A DNA stretch of 64,000 nt, from contig JAKFFI010000006.1 in the NCBI GenBank assembly GCA_036677085.1, forward strand, positions 124,001 to 188,000. Reading direction: 5' to 3'. Position numbers and translations under genes: made by a program. Source of the DNA: JAGPUQ01 sp036677085 (GTDB taxonomy: Bacteria; Pseudomonadota; Gammaproteobacteria; Pseudomonadales; Porticoccaceae). Below the pieces are notes generated by a model. The model searched no databases. It was not told where the DNA came from and saw only the letters and a program-made list of their open reading frames with translations. Positions 19,682 through 27,035 of the stretch are shown here, one piece after another. Position 1 is the stretch's first letter; every line of letters begins with the position of its first letter.

Positions 19682-20767
19682 GTGGGAATAGTGATTGTTA
19701 TCGCCATCATCCTGTTTATCGCCTACCTGTTGTATTGGCCGATACCCATTGACCCCCAGGGTTGGAACCCACCCAAGGCGCCGCCTTATGAAGGTCGCTT
19801 CCAGCGCAAGAATTCCCTGGCGAGCGCCGAAAAGCTCTGGCGCGGCAAACTCGCCGGACCCGAGGCAACCGCCATCAAGGACGGCTACATCTACACGGGA
19901 CTGACCAACGGCGATCTCGTGCGCATGAAAATCGACGGGGAGGGCAATCCCGAGGTGCTCGCCAACACCGGCGGTCATCCGCTTGGATTGAAGTTCGATG
20001 CGGCGGGCAACCTGATCACCTGCGACGCCGAGAAGGGTCTCGTCTGTGTCACCTCCGCGGGCGAGGTATCGGTGCTGAGCAGTTCGGTGGACGGCCGCAA
20101 ATACAACGTCGCCGACGATCTCGCCATCGCTGCCGACGGCAAGATCTACTTCAGCGATATTTCCACCAAATTCAACATGGCCCAGGCCGGCTATGCGCTC
20201 ATGGAAGACAACCCTACCGGGGTGCTGGTGTGCTACGACCCGGCCACCCGGAGCAGCCACGTTGCCCTCGACAACCTCCGCCTTGCCAATGGCGTTGCGA
20301 TGGGGCCCAACGACGACTATGTGCTGGTTAACGAAACCCTCGGTTTTTGCGTTACGCGGCTGTGGCTCAAGGGACCGCAGGCGGGGCAGCGTGATACCTT
20401 CGTGAGCAATCTTCCCGGCGGGCCGGACAACATCACTTTCAATGGCAAGGACACCTACTGGGTGGCGCTGGCGTTTCCCCGCTACCCGCACCTGGAAGCG
20501 CTGGCACCGCAGCCCTTCTTGAAGAAACTGATGATGCGCCTGCCCCGGTTCCTGGCCCCGGTTCCGGATTTTTTCGAAGGCCTGCATCTGCCGACTTATG
20601 GCTTGTTTGTGGGCGTGGACATGAATGGCAATATCACCCACTTCATGGATGCCCATGGTGGCGACATCGGCATGGTGACCAGCGTGCTGGAATACGAGGG
20701 CCATCTGTACCTGGGCGGTCTGGGAGCGGATTTCATCGCGCGCTTGCCGGTGCCGGCGCCGGTCTGA
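19682..20767 (+). CDS. SMP-30/strictosidine synthase-like beta-propeller protein
   Basis: The 361-residue protein has one N-terminal hydrophobic anchor (residues 2-19) and then a six-bladed propeller pattern. Supporting phrases are EATAIKDGYIYTGLTNGDLVRM, GHPLGLKFDAAGNLITCDAEKGL, VADDLAIAADGKIYFSDIS and LANGVAMGPNDDYVLVNET. These match the strictosidine synthase/APMAP branch, whose bacterial members are lactonase- or esterase-like and largely uncharacterised. The GTG start follows GGGAG. It separates rnr from rlmB, so it is probably a later insertion into that pair. Confidence 0.8.
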   Translation: MGIVIVIAIILFIAYLLYWPIPIDPQGWNPPKAPPYEGRFQRKNSLASAEKLWRGKLAGPEATAIKDGYIYTGLTNGDLVRMKIDGEGNPEVLANTGGHPLGLKFDAAGNLITCDAEKGLVCVTSAGEVSVLSSSVDGRKYNVADDLAIAADGKIYFSDISTKFNMAQAGYALMEDNPTGVLVCYDPATRSSHVALDNLRLANGVAMGPNDDYVLVNETLGFCVTRLWLKGPQAGQRDTFVSNLPGGPDNITFNGKDTYWVALAFPRYPHLEALAPQPFLKKLMMRLPRFLAPVPDFFEGLHLPTYGLFVGVDMNGNITHFMDAHGGDIGMVTSVLEYEGHLYLGGLGADFIARLPVPAPV

Positions 20768-20823
20768 GGCCGGCGCCGGCGAGCAGGGTAGAATCCCGGC
20801 TCGTCAGGCAGTGAGTGGACGGT

Positions 20824-21585
20824 ATGGCAGGCGGCGCTGAGTGCGAATGGGTTTACGGTGTCCATGCCGTGATGGGACTGTTGAAGACCGATGCCGGTCG
20901 GGTGCGCGAGATCCGGCTGCAGCGCCATCGCCGCGATCAGCGGCTCGAAAAAGTTCGGCACCTGGCGGAGCAGCAGGGCGTGGCATGGCAGTGGGTCGAG
21001 CGCGATGAGCTGGATCGTCTGGCCGACGGGCGTCACCAGGGCGTGGCCGCGTTTTGCGTCGCGGGGGCGCTGCACGACGAAAGCTTTCTGGCCGCGCTGA
21101 TCGAGGACCGCGCCGAGCTGCTCCTCCTGGTGCTCGACGGAATCACCGACCCGCACAATCTCGGCGCCTGCCTGCGGGCCGCCGATGCTGCCGGCGTCGC
21201 CGCCGTGATAGCGCCCCGCGACCGCGCGGTGGGCATTACTGCGACGGTACAGAAAGTGGCCAGCGGCGCCGCGGCCAGCGTGCCCTATGTGGTGGTCACC
21301 AACCTGGCGCGCACCCTGCGGGGCTTGCAGGAAGCCGGCGTCTGGCTGGTTGGAACCTGCGGCGAGGCTGAACTGTCGCTGTACGACGCCGATCTGCGCG
21401 GGCGCACGGCGCTGGTCATGGGTGCGGAAGACACCGGCTTGCGACGCCTGACCCGCGACTGCTGCGATCTGCTGGTAAAGCTTCCCATGGCGGGTAGCGT
21501 CGAGAGCCTGAATGTCGCCGTCGCCACGGGCATCTGTCTGTTCGAGGCGGTCCGGCAGCGGCGTGCCGGCACGACACCCTCATGA
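20824..21585 (+). CDS. rlmB: 23S rRNA (guanosine-2'-O-)-methyltransferase RlmB
   Basis: This SPOUT methyltransferase modifies G2251 of 23S rRNA. The 253-residue protein begins with the substrate-binding domain (EWVYGVHAVMGLL). It has the trefoil-knot motifs LDGITDPHNLGACLRAADAAGV, LVMGAEDTGLRRLTRDCCD and LPMAGSVESLNVAVATGICLFEA. ATG 20824 was chosen over GTG 20815 because the family core begins about 12 residues later. Confidence 0.94.
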   Translation: MAGGAECEWVYGVHAVMGLLKTDAGRVREIRLQRHRRDQRLEKVRHLAEQQGVAWQWVERDELDRLADGRHQGVAAFCVAGALHDESFLAALIEDRAELLLLVLDGITDPHNLGACLRAADAAGVAAVIAPRDRAVGITATVQKVASGAAASVPYVVVTNLARTLRGLQEAGVWLVGTCGEAELSLYDADLRGRTALVMGAEDTGLRRLTRDCCDLLVKLPMAGSVESLNVAVATGICLFEAVRQRRAGTTPS

Positions 21586-21610
21586 GACTCCTGCCGGGAA
21601 GGGCGTGGCA

Positions 21611-22279
21611 GTGACGCGGACGCCCGCGGTCGCCACCAACCTCAACCTCCCCAATGCGTTGAGCCTACTGCGTTTGCTGCTTGCGCCGGTCTTGCTGTGG
21701 TGTGCCCATCGCGGTTTGGCGGAACCCTTTCTCTGGCTGCTGGCGCTGGCGCTGGTGACCGATGCGCTGGACGGCCATCTCGCGCGCCGCCTCGGCCTGG
21801 CGACGCCGCTGGGCGCCCGGCTGGACAGTTGGGGCGACCTCAGTACCTACGCCGCCATGGTGTTCGGACTGATGTGGCTGTGGCCCGCCGTGTTCGCGCG
21901 CGAGGCCTGGTTTCTGTATCTGGCGCTCGGGTTCTATCTGATTCCTACCCTCACCAGCCTGCTGAAATTTCGCGAGCTGCCGCGTTATCACACCTGGGCC
22001 GCGAAACTTTCGGCGATCCTGATGGCGCCGGCCTACTATTTACTGGTGCTCTACGATGTGGCCTGGCTGTTTCGCGTGGTGGTGCTGTTCCATATCTGGG
22101 TGGCGATCGAGGAGCTCATCATCACCATCATCCTGAGCCGGCGTCACCATGATGTGCCCACTTTGTTCCACGCCCGCGAGATCATGCGGCGCCAGCGCGA
22201 CGCACTGCACACGCGCATGGCGCGCCGCCGGGATCGGCGCGTGGCGAAACAGGATACCAGGCGAGGCAGATCGGGGTGA
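21611..22279 (+). CDS. CDP-alcohol phosphatidyltransferase family protein
   Basis: This 222-residue integral membrane enzyme has several hydrophobic helices and the family motif DGHLARRLGLATPLGARLDSWGD (consensus DGx2ARx8Gx3Dx3D). Such enzymes transfer a phosphatidyl group from CDP-diacylglycerol to an alcohol, as in phosphatidylglycerophosphate synthase. The acceptor alcohol cannot be told from sequence. GTG 21611 was chosen for its spacing to GGGAAGGG. The C-terminus is basic (MARRRDRRVAKQDTRRG). Confidence 0.85.
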   Translation: MTRTPAVATNLNLPNALSLLRLLLAPVLLWCAHRGLAEPFLWLLALALVTDALDGHLARRLGLATPLGARLDSWGDLSTYAAMVFGLMWLWPAVFAREAWFLYLALGFYLIPTLTSLLKFRELPRYHTWAAKLSAILMAPAYYLLVLYDVAWLFRVVVLFHIWVAIEELIITIILSRRHHDVPTLFHAREIMRRQRDALHTRMARRRDRRVAKQDTRRGRSG

Positions 22280-22347
22280 TGTGAGTTGGCACGCAAGGTA
22301 TGGTGCCGATCTGTACAGAAGCGAGATGTCGCGTGCAGGAAAGTACT

Positions 22348-22405
22348 TGGTACCAGAGGCCGGACTCGAACCGGCACGGGTTTTACCCCAACGGATTTTG
22401 AATCC
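22348..22405. repeat. Left attachment repeat (partial tRNA-Leu)
   Basis: This 58-bp copy of the 3' part of tRNA-Leu(CAA) runs from TGGTACCAGAGG to TTTTGAATCC. It is identical to 28419-28476 and diverges right after the anticodon stem. It is not a functional tRNA because the 5' half is absent. Confidence 0.95.
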
Positions 22406-22474
22406 CTATTTGCCACTTTTAGTAGTTTGGATGTAGCAGTACATAGTTGCTATAAATCAAAGTCTTGCCCATAA

Positions 22475-22547
22475 TTTATCCCTTGGTAGCGGTAGCAGCT
22501 TTTAAGTAATCTGCTACATATCTGCTACATGGCGACCAAGGGATAAA
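22475..22547 (+). promoter_or_regulatory. 13-bp inverted repeat enclosing the integrase ribosome site
   Basis: TTTATCCCTTGGT (22475-22487) and its perfect complement ACCAAGGGATAAA (22535-22547) flank the paired TCTGCTACAT site. The right arm contains AAGGGA, the likely ribosome site of the integrase (ATG 22549). Either a protein operator or an RNA hairpin that hides the ribosome site is possible. Confidence 0.65.
22510..22530. repeat. Paired TCTGCTACAT site, left end
   Basis: Two TCTGCTACAT units start 11 bp apart (22510 and 22521). The same pair with one mismatch occurs at the right end (28320-28340), and a reverse-complement pair lies at 26985-27005. A related single unit, ATGTAGCAGT, is at 22431-22440. 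They are candidate integrase arm sites or regulator operators. Confidence 0.75.
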
Positions 22548-22548
22548 C

Positions 22549-23814
22549 ATGGACTGCAAACTGAACCTGACCAAAACGGCCATTGAAGGGCTGCACCCGG
22601 AGCCCGGAAAGCAGGTGATCTACTGGGACGCCAAGATCCCGGGACTCGGGCTCCGGGTGTCCCCAGGCGGCGCAAAGACTTTCTTTGTCCAAAGCCGGAT
22701 CAAGGGCAGGGTGCGGAAGGTCACCATTGGCCCGGCCGCCTTTGTCGCCCCGGAAAAGGCCCGGAAGCTGGCGATGGACTATCTGTCCAAAATGGCCACC
22801 GGCGTGGACCCGGCACCACCCAGGGACAAAACCGCCAAGGCATCGTCGCTTGGCGACCTGCTGACCGGCTATGTGGCACTGTTGGAGCGGCAGGGGAAGT
22901 ATTCCGCCCGAGCTGTCGGCAACGCATTCAAGCTGCACGTCGAGGCCGCCTTCCCCCGGCTGTGGAAGAAGCCCGCCAACGAAATAACCCTTGATGATTG
23001 CATGGCCATCGTCGGCAGGGTCAACGATGCCGGCAAGGCACGGGAGGCCGACCGCCTGCGCAGCAACCTGAGAACTGCGTTTTCGCGAGCGATCAACGCC
23101 CGGGGCGATACCAGTATGCCCAAGGCCATGCGGGAGCTGCGCGTCACTGCCAACCCCGTGCGCGATTTGCAGAAGGTAGCCGGATCGACCCAGGCCAAGG
23201 ACCGCGCCCTAAGCCTGGCGGAATTCAGGGCTTACTGGCGGCGCATCCAAGCACTGCCCGAGCCTAAGCGAAGCCTGGCCATGCTCCATGTGTTGACGGG
23301 AGGGCAGCGCCAGCGGCAACTGGCGCGAGTGAGGTTGACCGATATCGACCGGGACGCCAAGTCCATGACGTTGATGGACAGCAAAGGTCGGCGAAAAACC
23401 CCGCGCGCGCATGTTGTCCCGCTACTGCCCGAGGCGCTGGAAGCGATAGATCGAATCACGGGGTCCGGCGAGTTTGTCTTCAGCAGCGACGGCGGCGCGA
23501 CGCCAATCGGTCCCGATTACCTGATAGACACGGCCAAGGCTGTTTGCGCGGCGATGCAAGCGGCTGGGGAGCTGGAAGGCGCACCGTTCACGGCTGGCGT
23601 GATCCGCGCCACTGTCGAAACCCGGCTGATAGCAAAACCCTACCGCGTATCGAGCGACGTGTTGGCCCAGTTGCTGAGTCATGGCCTTGGTGGTGTCCAG
23701 CAGCGCCACTACCAGAAGCATGATTTTTTCGATGAAAAACTTGACGCACTACTCGCGCTCCAGAACCTTCTGGAAGGCGACCCCGTGGTTATCGAATTCA
23801 GGGCACGGGCGTGA
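22549..23814 (+). CDS. int: Tyrosine recombinase (phage-type integrase)
   Basis: This 421-residue integrase would insert and excise the element at tRNA-Leu. The N-terminal DUF4102-like domain reads PGKQVIYWDAKIPGLGLRVSPGGAKTFFVQ, then a core-binding domain (about residues 100-190), then the catalytic domain. Visible catalytic residues are the first Arg in LTGGQRQRQLARV, the second Arg in GVIRATVETRL, His in LSHGLGGV, and the nucleophile Tyr388 in QRHYQKHDF. The position preceding the second Arg, usually His, is not conserved. The gene is adjacent to the left att repeat, and its stop overlaps the next start. Confidence 0.95.
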   Translation: MDCKLNLTKTAIEGLHPEPGKQVIYWDAKIPGLGLRVSPGGAKTFFVQSRIKGRVRKVTIGPAAFVAPEKARKLAMDYLSKMATGVDPAPPRDKTAKASSLGDLLTGYVALLERQGKYSARAVGNAFKLHVEAAFPRLWKKPANEITLDDCMAIVGRVNDAGKAREADRLRSNLRTAFSRAINARGDTSMPKAMRELRVTANPVRDLQKVAGSTQAKDRALSLAEFRAYWRRIQALPEPKRSLAMLHVLTGGQRQRQLARVRLTDIDRDAKSMTLMDSKGRRKTPRAHVVPLLPEALEAIDRITGSGEFVFSSDGGATPIGPDYLIDTAKAVCAAMQAAGELEGAPFTAGVIRATVETRLIAKPYRVSSDVLAQLLSHGLGGVQQRHYQKHDFFDEKLDALLALQNLLEGDPVVIEFRARA

Positions 23815-24290
23815 TGTTCGATATTTGGGGCATGCCATATCGGATGCGTGAGTGCTTGGAGTGGGTGCGGGCGCTTGATGCATGGGACTACGGCGCCCCG
23901 TCGCAACTGGCGGACCTGATCGGCAGCGGGCAGCAAATACCAGCAGAGTTGGCGGGAGCTGTTGCCGACATCATCGCGGGCCGGAGGACTCAGAAAAAAA
24001 GAGCAAAAGCAAAACTGAGAATCCCCGCTGCTGAACGCATGGCGATTGCCGAGGCCGTCGACTGCATTATTTGTCTGACGCGAGATGTCAGATCCAAGAG
24101 TGTATCCCCGAGCTTGGAAGAGAACGCCGACCGCCGGGGGGTTGAGGTCATCGACCTAGTGCGAGAACTAGAGCGCCGTGCCCGCGAGGTGGTCGAAGAC
24201 GCAGCACGGCAGCTTGGGGTCAGCGTTGAAACAATCGAGAACTTGCTGCGCGACTTTCGAGAAAAAGTAAAAAACTGGCCGGTTGTGTAA
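23814..24290 (+). CDS. Element protein of unknown function
   Basis: The 158-residue protein is charged and mostly helical, with a basic stretch RRTQKKRAKAKL near residues 60-70. The C-terminal segment RQLGVSVETIENLLRDFREKVKNW resembles a DNA-binding helix-turn-helix. ATG 23814 shares its A with the integrase stop (overlap). I do not recognise the family; regulation or DNA binding is a guess from position. Confidence 0.6.
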   Translation: MFDIWGMPYRMRECLEWVRALDAWDYGAPSQLADLIGSGQQIPAELAGAVADIIAGRRTQKKRAKAKLRIPAAERMAIAEAVDCIICLTRDVRSKSVSPSLEENADRRGVEVIDLVRELERRAREVVEDAARQLGVSVETIENLLRDFREKVKNWPVV

Positions 24291-24378
24291 TACAAGCGTG
24301 CCCCGTTCTACACGGGCCGATTAACGCCGGAGGGTTGCGTGGCTTTGTAATTGCCTCACTCAAACGTGAGGAACCACC

Positions 24379-24654
24379 ATGCAAGCCAAAGCACGCGAAA
24401 CTAAAACAAAATCCCGAGTTACCGAAGCGCAGTCCACCATCCACGCCGAACTATGCGCGCTGCCGCGCTTGATGAACCAGCGCGACCTGGCCGACTACCT
24501 GAAAAAATCCACCGCCTGGTGCGAGCGCGCCCGTTGGGCAGGTGAGGGCCCTAAATTCGTCAAGTTGGGCCGCCATGTTCGTTATCGCGCGGACGATGTG
24601 CTGGCGTGGATTGATGCGAATGCCCGCACCTGCTCCAGCGATGCGGAGGGGTGA
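24379..24654 (+). CDS. AlpA/excisionase-like helix-turn-helix protein
   Basis: The 91-residue protein contains MNQRDLADYLKKSTAWCERARWAGEGPKFVKLGRHVRYRADDVLAWIDA, the MerR-like winged helix of AlpA and excisionase proteins. These bind element DNA, activate integrase or direct excision. The ribosome site GTGAGGAACC precedes ATG 24379. The paired TCTGCTACAT sites are candidate targets, though nothing in the sequence proves it. Confidence 0.85.
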   Translation: MQAKARETKTKSRVTEAQSTIHAELCALPRLMNQRDLADYLKKSTAWCERARWAGEGPKFVKLGRHVRYRADDVLAWIDANARTCSSDAEG

Positions 24655-24657
24655 CGC

Positions 24658-24996
24658 ATGGACGCCCAAAGAAAAGCCCCGCCGGTTGCAGCCGGGCGGG
24701 GCGAAGCGACAAAGCAAAACAAGCCCGCCTATCTTACCGCATTGTGCCCCCGGCAAGCGCGCGCACTCGCGGCGCTGCTACGTGGCCCCGTGCCACGCGA
24801 ACAGATGGACCGGCTTGCCGGATGCTCAAACGCGCCCGACCTGGTGGCGAGCCTACGCCGCCGTGGTTTTGTGATTCCGTGCGAGAAAATCTGCGTCACT
24901 GACCGCGATGGGCGCCGGTGCTGGCCTGGCATTTACAGCCTGACCGATGCCGACCGCACCAAGCTTGCCCGCTGGCAGGGAGTGCCCAATGGCTAA
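24658..24996 (+). CDS. Winged-helix-like element protein
   Basis: The 112-residue protein has TALCPRQARALAALLRGPVPREQMDRLAGCSNAPDLVASLRRRGFVIPCEKI, which reads as a winged helix (recognition helix then a basic wing). Such small proteins often precede replication genes in prophages and satellites. The start is 3 bp after the AlpA-like stop, with GGAGGGG upstream. The end overlaps the next gene by 8 bp. Confidence 0.65.
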   Translation: MDAQRKAPPVAAGRGEATKQNKPAYLTALCPRQARALAALLRGPVPREQMDRLAGCSNAPDLVASLRRRGFVIPCEKICVTDRDGRRCWPGIYSLTDADRTKLARWQGVPNG

Positions 24997-25597
24997 GCGC
25001 AAGCGTGGTGAAGCACACGTCAGGTTTTACCGCCACGAAATAGACAGCCTGGCATTCAAGTCTCTTTCGGGCAATGCGTGCGCGCTGCTTATCCAATTCA
25101 GGGCGCTGTACAACGGCAGAGACAACAAAATCCACATGTCCGTGCGCGAGGCCATGCGCCGCACGGGGCTGTGCCAGAGCGCGGCGCAACACGCCATTGA
25201 CGACCTACTGGATCGCGGGTTTATCCGGTTGCTGGCGAAGGGCACGTTTCACCACAAGGTGCGCCATGCCAGCGTGTACCAGCTAACCAACGAGCCGCCA
25301 GATGACCGCGATGGATCGGTGCCGACCCGGGACTTTATGCGGTGGCACCCAAAGAAACACGGTATCGGAATCCAATACAGCGCTGTATCGGAATCCAATA
25401 CAGCGGCACCTGCTGGCCGCCCCGAAAATGGCCAAAACTGTATCGGAATCCAATACAGCGAAACCACAAAAACGCCCCCGAGCTGTATCGGAATCCAGTA
25501 CACAGATATGTTACCAGGCGGTGCTCTTGTTTCTGCTGGTGTCCCCAAGGGCTCCAAGCGGGTGCCGGGATCGCCTTTGCGGCTGGTGACGCCATGA
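24989..25597 (+). CDS. Replication-initiator-like protein gene containing iterons
   Basis: The 202-residue protein has an N-terminal domain of about 110 residues: HVRFYRHEIDSLAFKSLSGNACALLIQFRALYNGRDN, then SVREAMRRTGLCQSAAQHAIDDLLDRGFI, a winged helix as in phage replication proteins. The C-terminal third is low-complexity because its DNA holds four iterons (25363-25505). Initiator genes that carry their own origin are common in phages and plasmids; initiation of replication is inferred. The stop overlaps the next start (ATGA). No helicase or primase motif is present, so host enzymes would be needed. Confidence 0.65.
   Translation: MAKRKRGEAHVRFYRHEIDSLAFKSLSGNACALLIQFRALYNGRDNKIHMSVREAMRRTGLCQSAAQHAIDDLLDRGFIRLLAKGTFHHKVRHASVYQLTNEPPDDRDGSVPTRDFMRWHPKKHGIGIQYSAVSESNTAAPAGRPENGQNCIGIQYSETTKTPPSCIGIQYTDMLPGGALVSAGVPKGSKRVPGSPLRLVTP
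25363..25505. repeat. Four iterons, candidate replication origin
   Basis: Four copies of CTGTATCGGAATCCAATACAG-like sequence start near 25363 (lacking the first CTG), 25383, 25438 and 25483. Each has CTGTAT and ATACAG arms around CGGAATCCA; the fourth is imperfect. Copies are read in different frames (IGIQYS versus VSESNTA), so the conserved object is DNA, not peptide. Confidence 0.75.
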
Positions 25598-25785
25598 TGG
25601 GCTGCGAGTGCGGTGGATTCACGGCACGGGTTAAGGAGTCCTACGGCGGTGCTGTGCTGACCTATGAGCGCTGTGGATCATGCGGGCGCTGTGACGCCTG
25701 GAAGCTCACTGTCACCGGGAGGGTCCTTAAAGGGGTTAAAGCGCGGCTGGAGTTCCGTCGCCTGTCCGATGGGTGCGCGGCATGA
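25594..25785 (+). CDS. Small cysteine-rich, zinc-ribbon-like protein
   Basis: The 63-residue protein begins MMGCECGGFTARV and contains YERCGSCGRCDAWKL. The CxC and CxxCxxC spacing suggests zinc binding. It starts within the previous stop (ATGA at 25594) and its own stop overlaps the next start (ATGA at 25782), so it is translationally coupled on both sides. Function is unknown; an accessory of the initiator or of the Spo11-like protein is conceivable. Confidence 0.65.
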   Translation: MMGCECGGFTARVKESYGGAVLTYERCGSCGRCDAWKLTVTGRVLKGVKARLEFRRLSDGCAA

Positions 25786-26699
25786 CTTATTGTACCAGCA
25801 CCATAAAACGAGCCCGGCGCACGAGGTCACAAGTGGATCAGCTGGATCGCCAGATCCTGGACGTTCTGCGCATCGATCAGCCGCAATCCATCCGGCACGT
25901 TTTTTACCGCATGACCAACCCGCGACTGCCCGAGCCCGTCGAGAAATCGGACCGGGGTTATCGGCACGTCCAAAACCGAATTACCGTCATGCGAAGGAGT
26001 GGCGTGCTTCCCTATGGCTGGATATCCGACACTAGCCGGCGCGGTTATTTCGTGAACACCTTCAGCGGCGCTGCGGAGTTCCTGCGGCGCATGAACGGAC
26101 TATACCGCGCGGACCTGTGGGCGGATGCTGGTTGGTACGTCGAAGTTTGGGTGGAGTCTCGCAGCATTGCCGGCGTCATTCAGAGCGAGTGCGAGGAGCT
26201 GGCGGTTTCGCTTTATCCCTGCGGCGGGTTTTCATCGCTGACCCTGGCCTATGAGGGGGCGGTAGCCATGAACCGCATTGTTGAACAGACCGGCCGCCGC
26301 CCCGTTGTGCTGTACATCGGCGACTTTGACCCGTCCGGCGTGCTGATCGACGTGGCACTAGAGCGGGAGCTGCGCGAGCACGTCAACGGCGACCTGGACT
26401 TTATCCGCCTCGCCATCACGCCGGGGCAGATTGCTGCCTTCGATTTGCCGACAAAGCCGCGCAAAGCGGGAGACCGCCGCTCGCTTCATGTCATTGAAAC
26501 CGTCGAGGCCGAAGCCATGCCGGCCGGCGTGATGCGGCAAATTATTCGCGATGCGATAGAGCGGTACCTTCCGCCCGACGCGCTCGCCGTCGCGAAAGCC
26601 GCCGAAGACAGCGAGCGGGATGGGCTGGCGCGCATCGCACAGGTACTGACCGGCAACAGCGTCCACGATACCGCCGACTACCTGGAGGCGGGAGGATGA
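25782..26699 (+). CDS. Stand-alone Spo11/topoisomerase VI A-like Toprim protein
   Basis: The 305-residue protein has an N-terminal winged-helix region with QSIRHVFYRMTNP, where Tyr42 sits where the A subunit of topoisomerase VI has its DNA-cleaving tyrosine. A Toprim-like fold follows: Glu125 in EVWVESRSIAGVI, then GGFSSLTLAYEGA, and D181-F-D183 in YIGDFDPSGV, the acidic metal-binding set. No B-type ATPase subunit is encoded in the element. Short A-like proteins of mobile elements are known (Mini-A class) but poorly characterised. It might nick or relax element DNA; activity is inferred. Start ATG 25782 overlaps the previous stop. Confidence 0.75.
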   Translation: MTYCTSTIKRARRTRSQVDQLDRQILDVLRIDQPQSIRHVFYRMTNPRLPEPVEKSDRGYRHVQNRITVMRRSGVLPYGWISDTSRRGYFVNTFSGAAEFLRRMNGLYRADLWADAGWYVEVWVESRSIAGVIQSECEELAVSLYPCGGFSSLTLAYEGAVAMNRIVEQTGRRPVVLYIGDFDPSGVLIDVALERELREHVNGDLDFIRLAITPGQIAAFDLPTKPRKAGDRRSLHVIETVEAEAMPAGVMRQIIRDAIERYLPPDALAVAKAAEDSERDGLARIAQVLTGNSVHDTADYLEAGG

Positions 26700-26860
26700 C
26701 TTCACCACCGGACCGCACCGCCGATGCCTACCGCGCCCGTATTCGCGCCTTGGCAGAAACCAAGCGCGAGCCAGCCCGCGACCGAAAGCGCCGTAACAGT
26801 CGCGCACCTGATCGGCGCCCGTATCCGTGGCCCGTCGATTCCGAACTTGACCACGATTGA
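26696..26860 (+). CDS. Small basic peptide, coupled to the Toprim gene
   Basis: The 54-residue frame starts ATG 26696 inside the previous stop (ATGA), after a strong ribosome-like GGAGGCGGGAGG. The product is Arg-rich (RARIRALAETKREPARDRKRRNSR) and ends PWPVDSELDHD. No family is recognised. The coupled start and ribosome site make translation plausible; a nucleic-acid-binding role is only a composition-based guess. Confidence 0.5.
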   Translation: MTSPPDRTADAYRARIRALAETKREPARDRKRRNSRAPDRRPYPWPVDSELDHD

Positions 26861-26984
26861 CCAACACAGGCACCAGCCGCGCCGCAAGATTTGGCTTGCT
26901 GACGTTATCCAACGGATAAGTTATCCGCTGTAGCGTTGCACAACCTGCTGTTTTGTTTGATTTAACGTTGATTTCTGCGAAAAT

Positions 26985-27005
26985 ATGTAGCGTATATGTA
27001 GCAGA
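26985..27005. repeat. Internal paired ATGTAGC site upstream of the gene at 27036
   Basis: ATGTAGC (26985-26991) and ATGTAGCAGA (26996-27005) are reverse complements of the TCTGCTACAT unit, again 11 bp apart. They lie 31 bp before the next ATG in the AT-rich gap 26861-27035, a position typical of an operator. Confidence 0.65.
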
Positions 27006-27035
27006 GATGCTCCCAAAACCCCGAGGTACCGCCGA

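Noticed and set aside
22348..22405. Second tRNA-Leu gene
   Set aside because: Only the 3' 58 bases are present; D-arm and acceptor 5' strand are absent, so it is an attachment-site copy.
25363..25505. CRISPR array
   Set aside because: Units are irregularly spaced (23, 55, 45 bp), lie inside a gene and have no cas genes nearby; iterons fit better.
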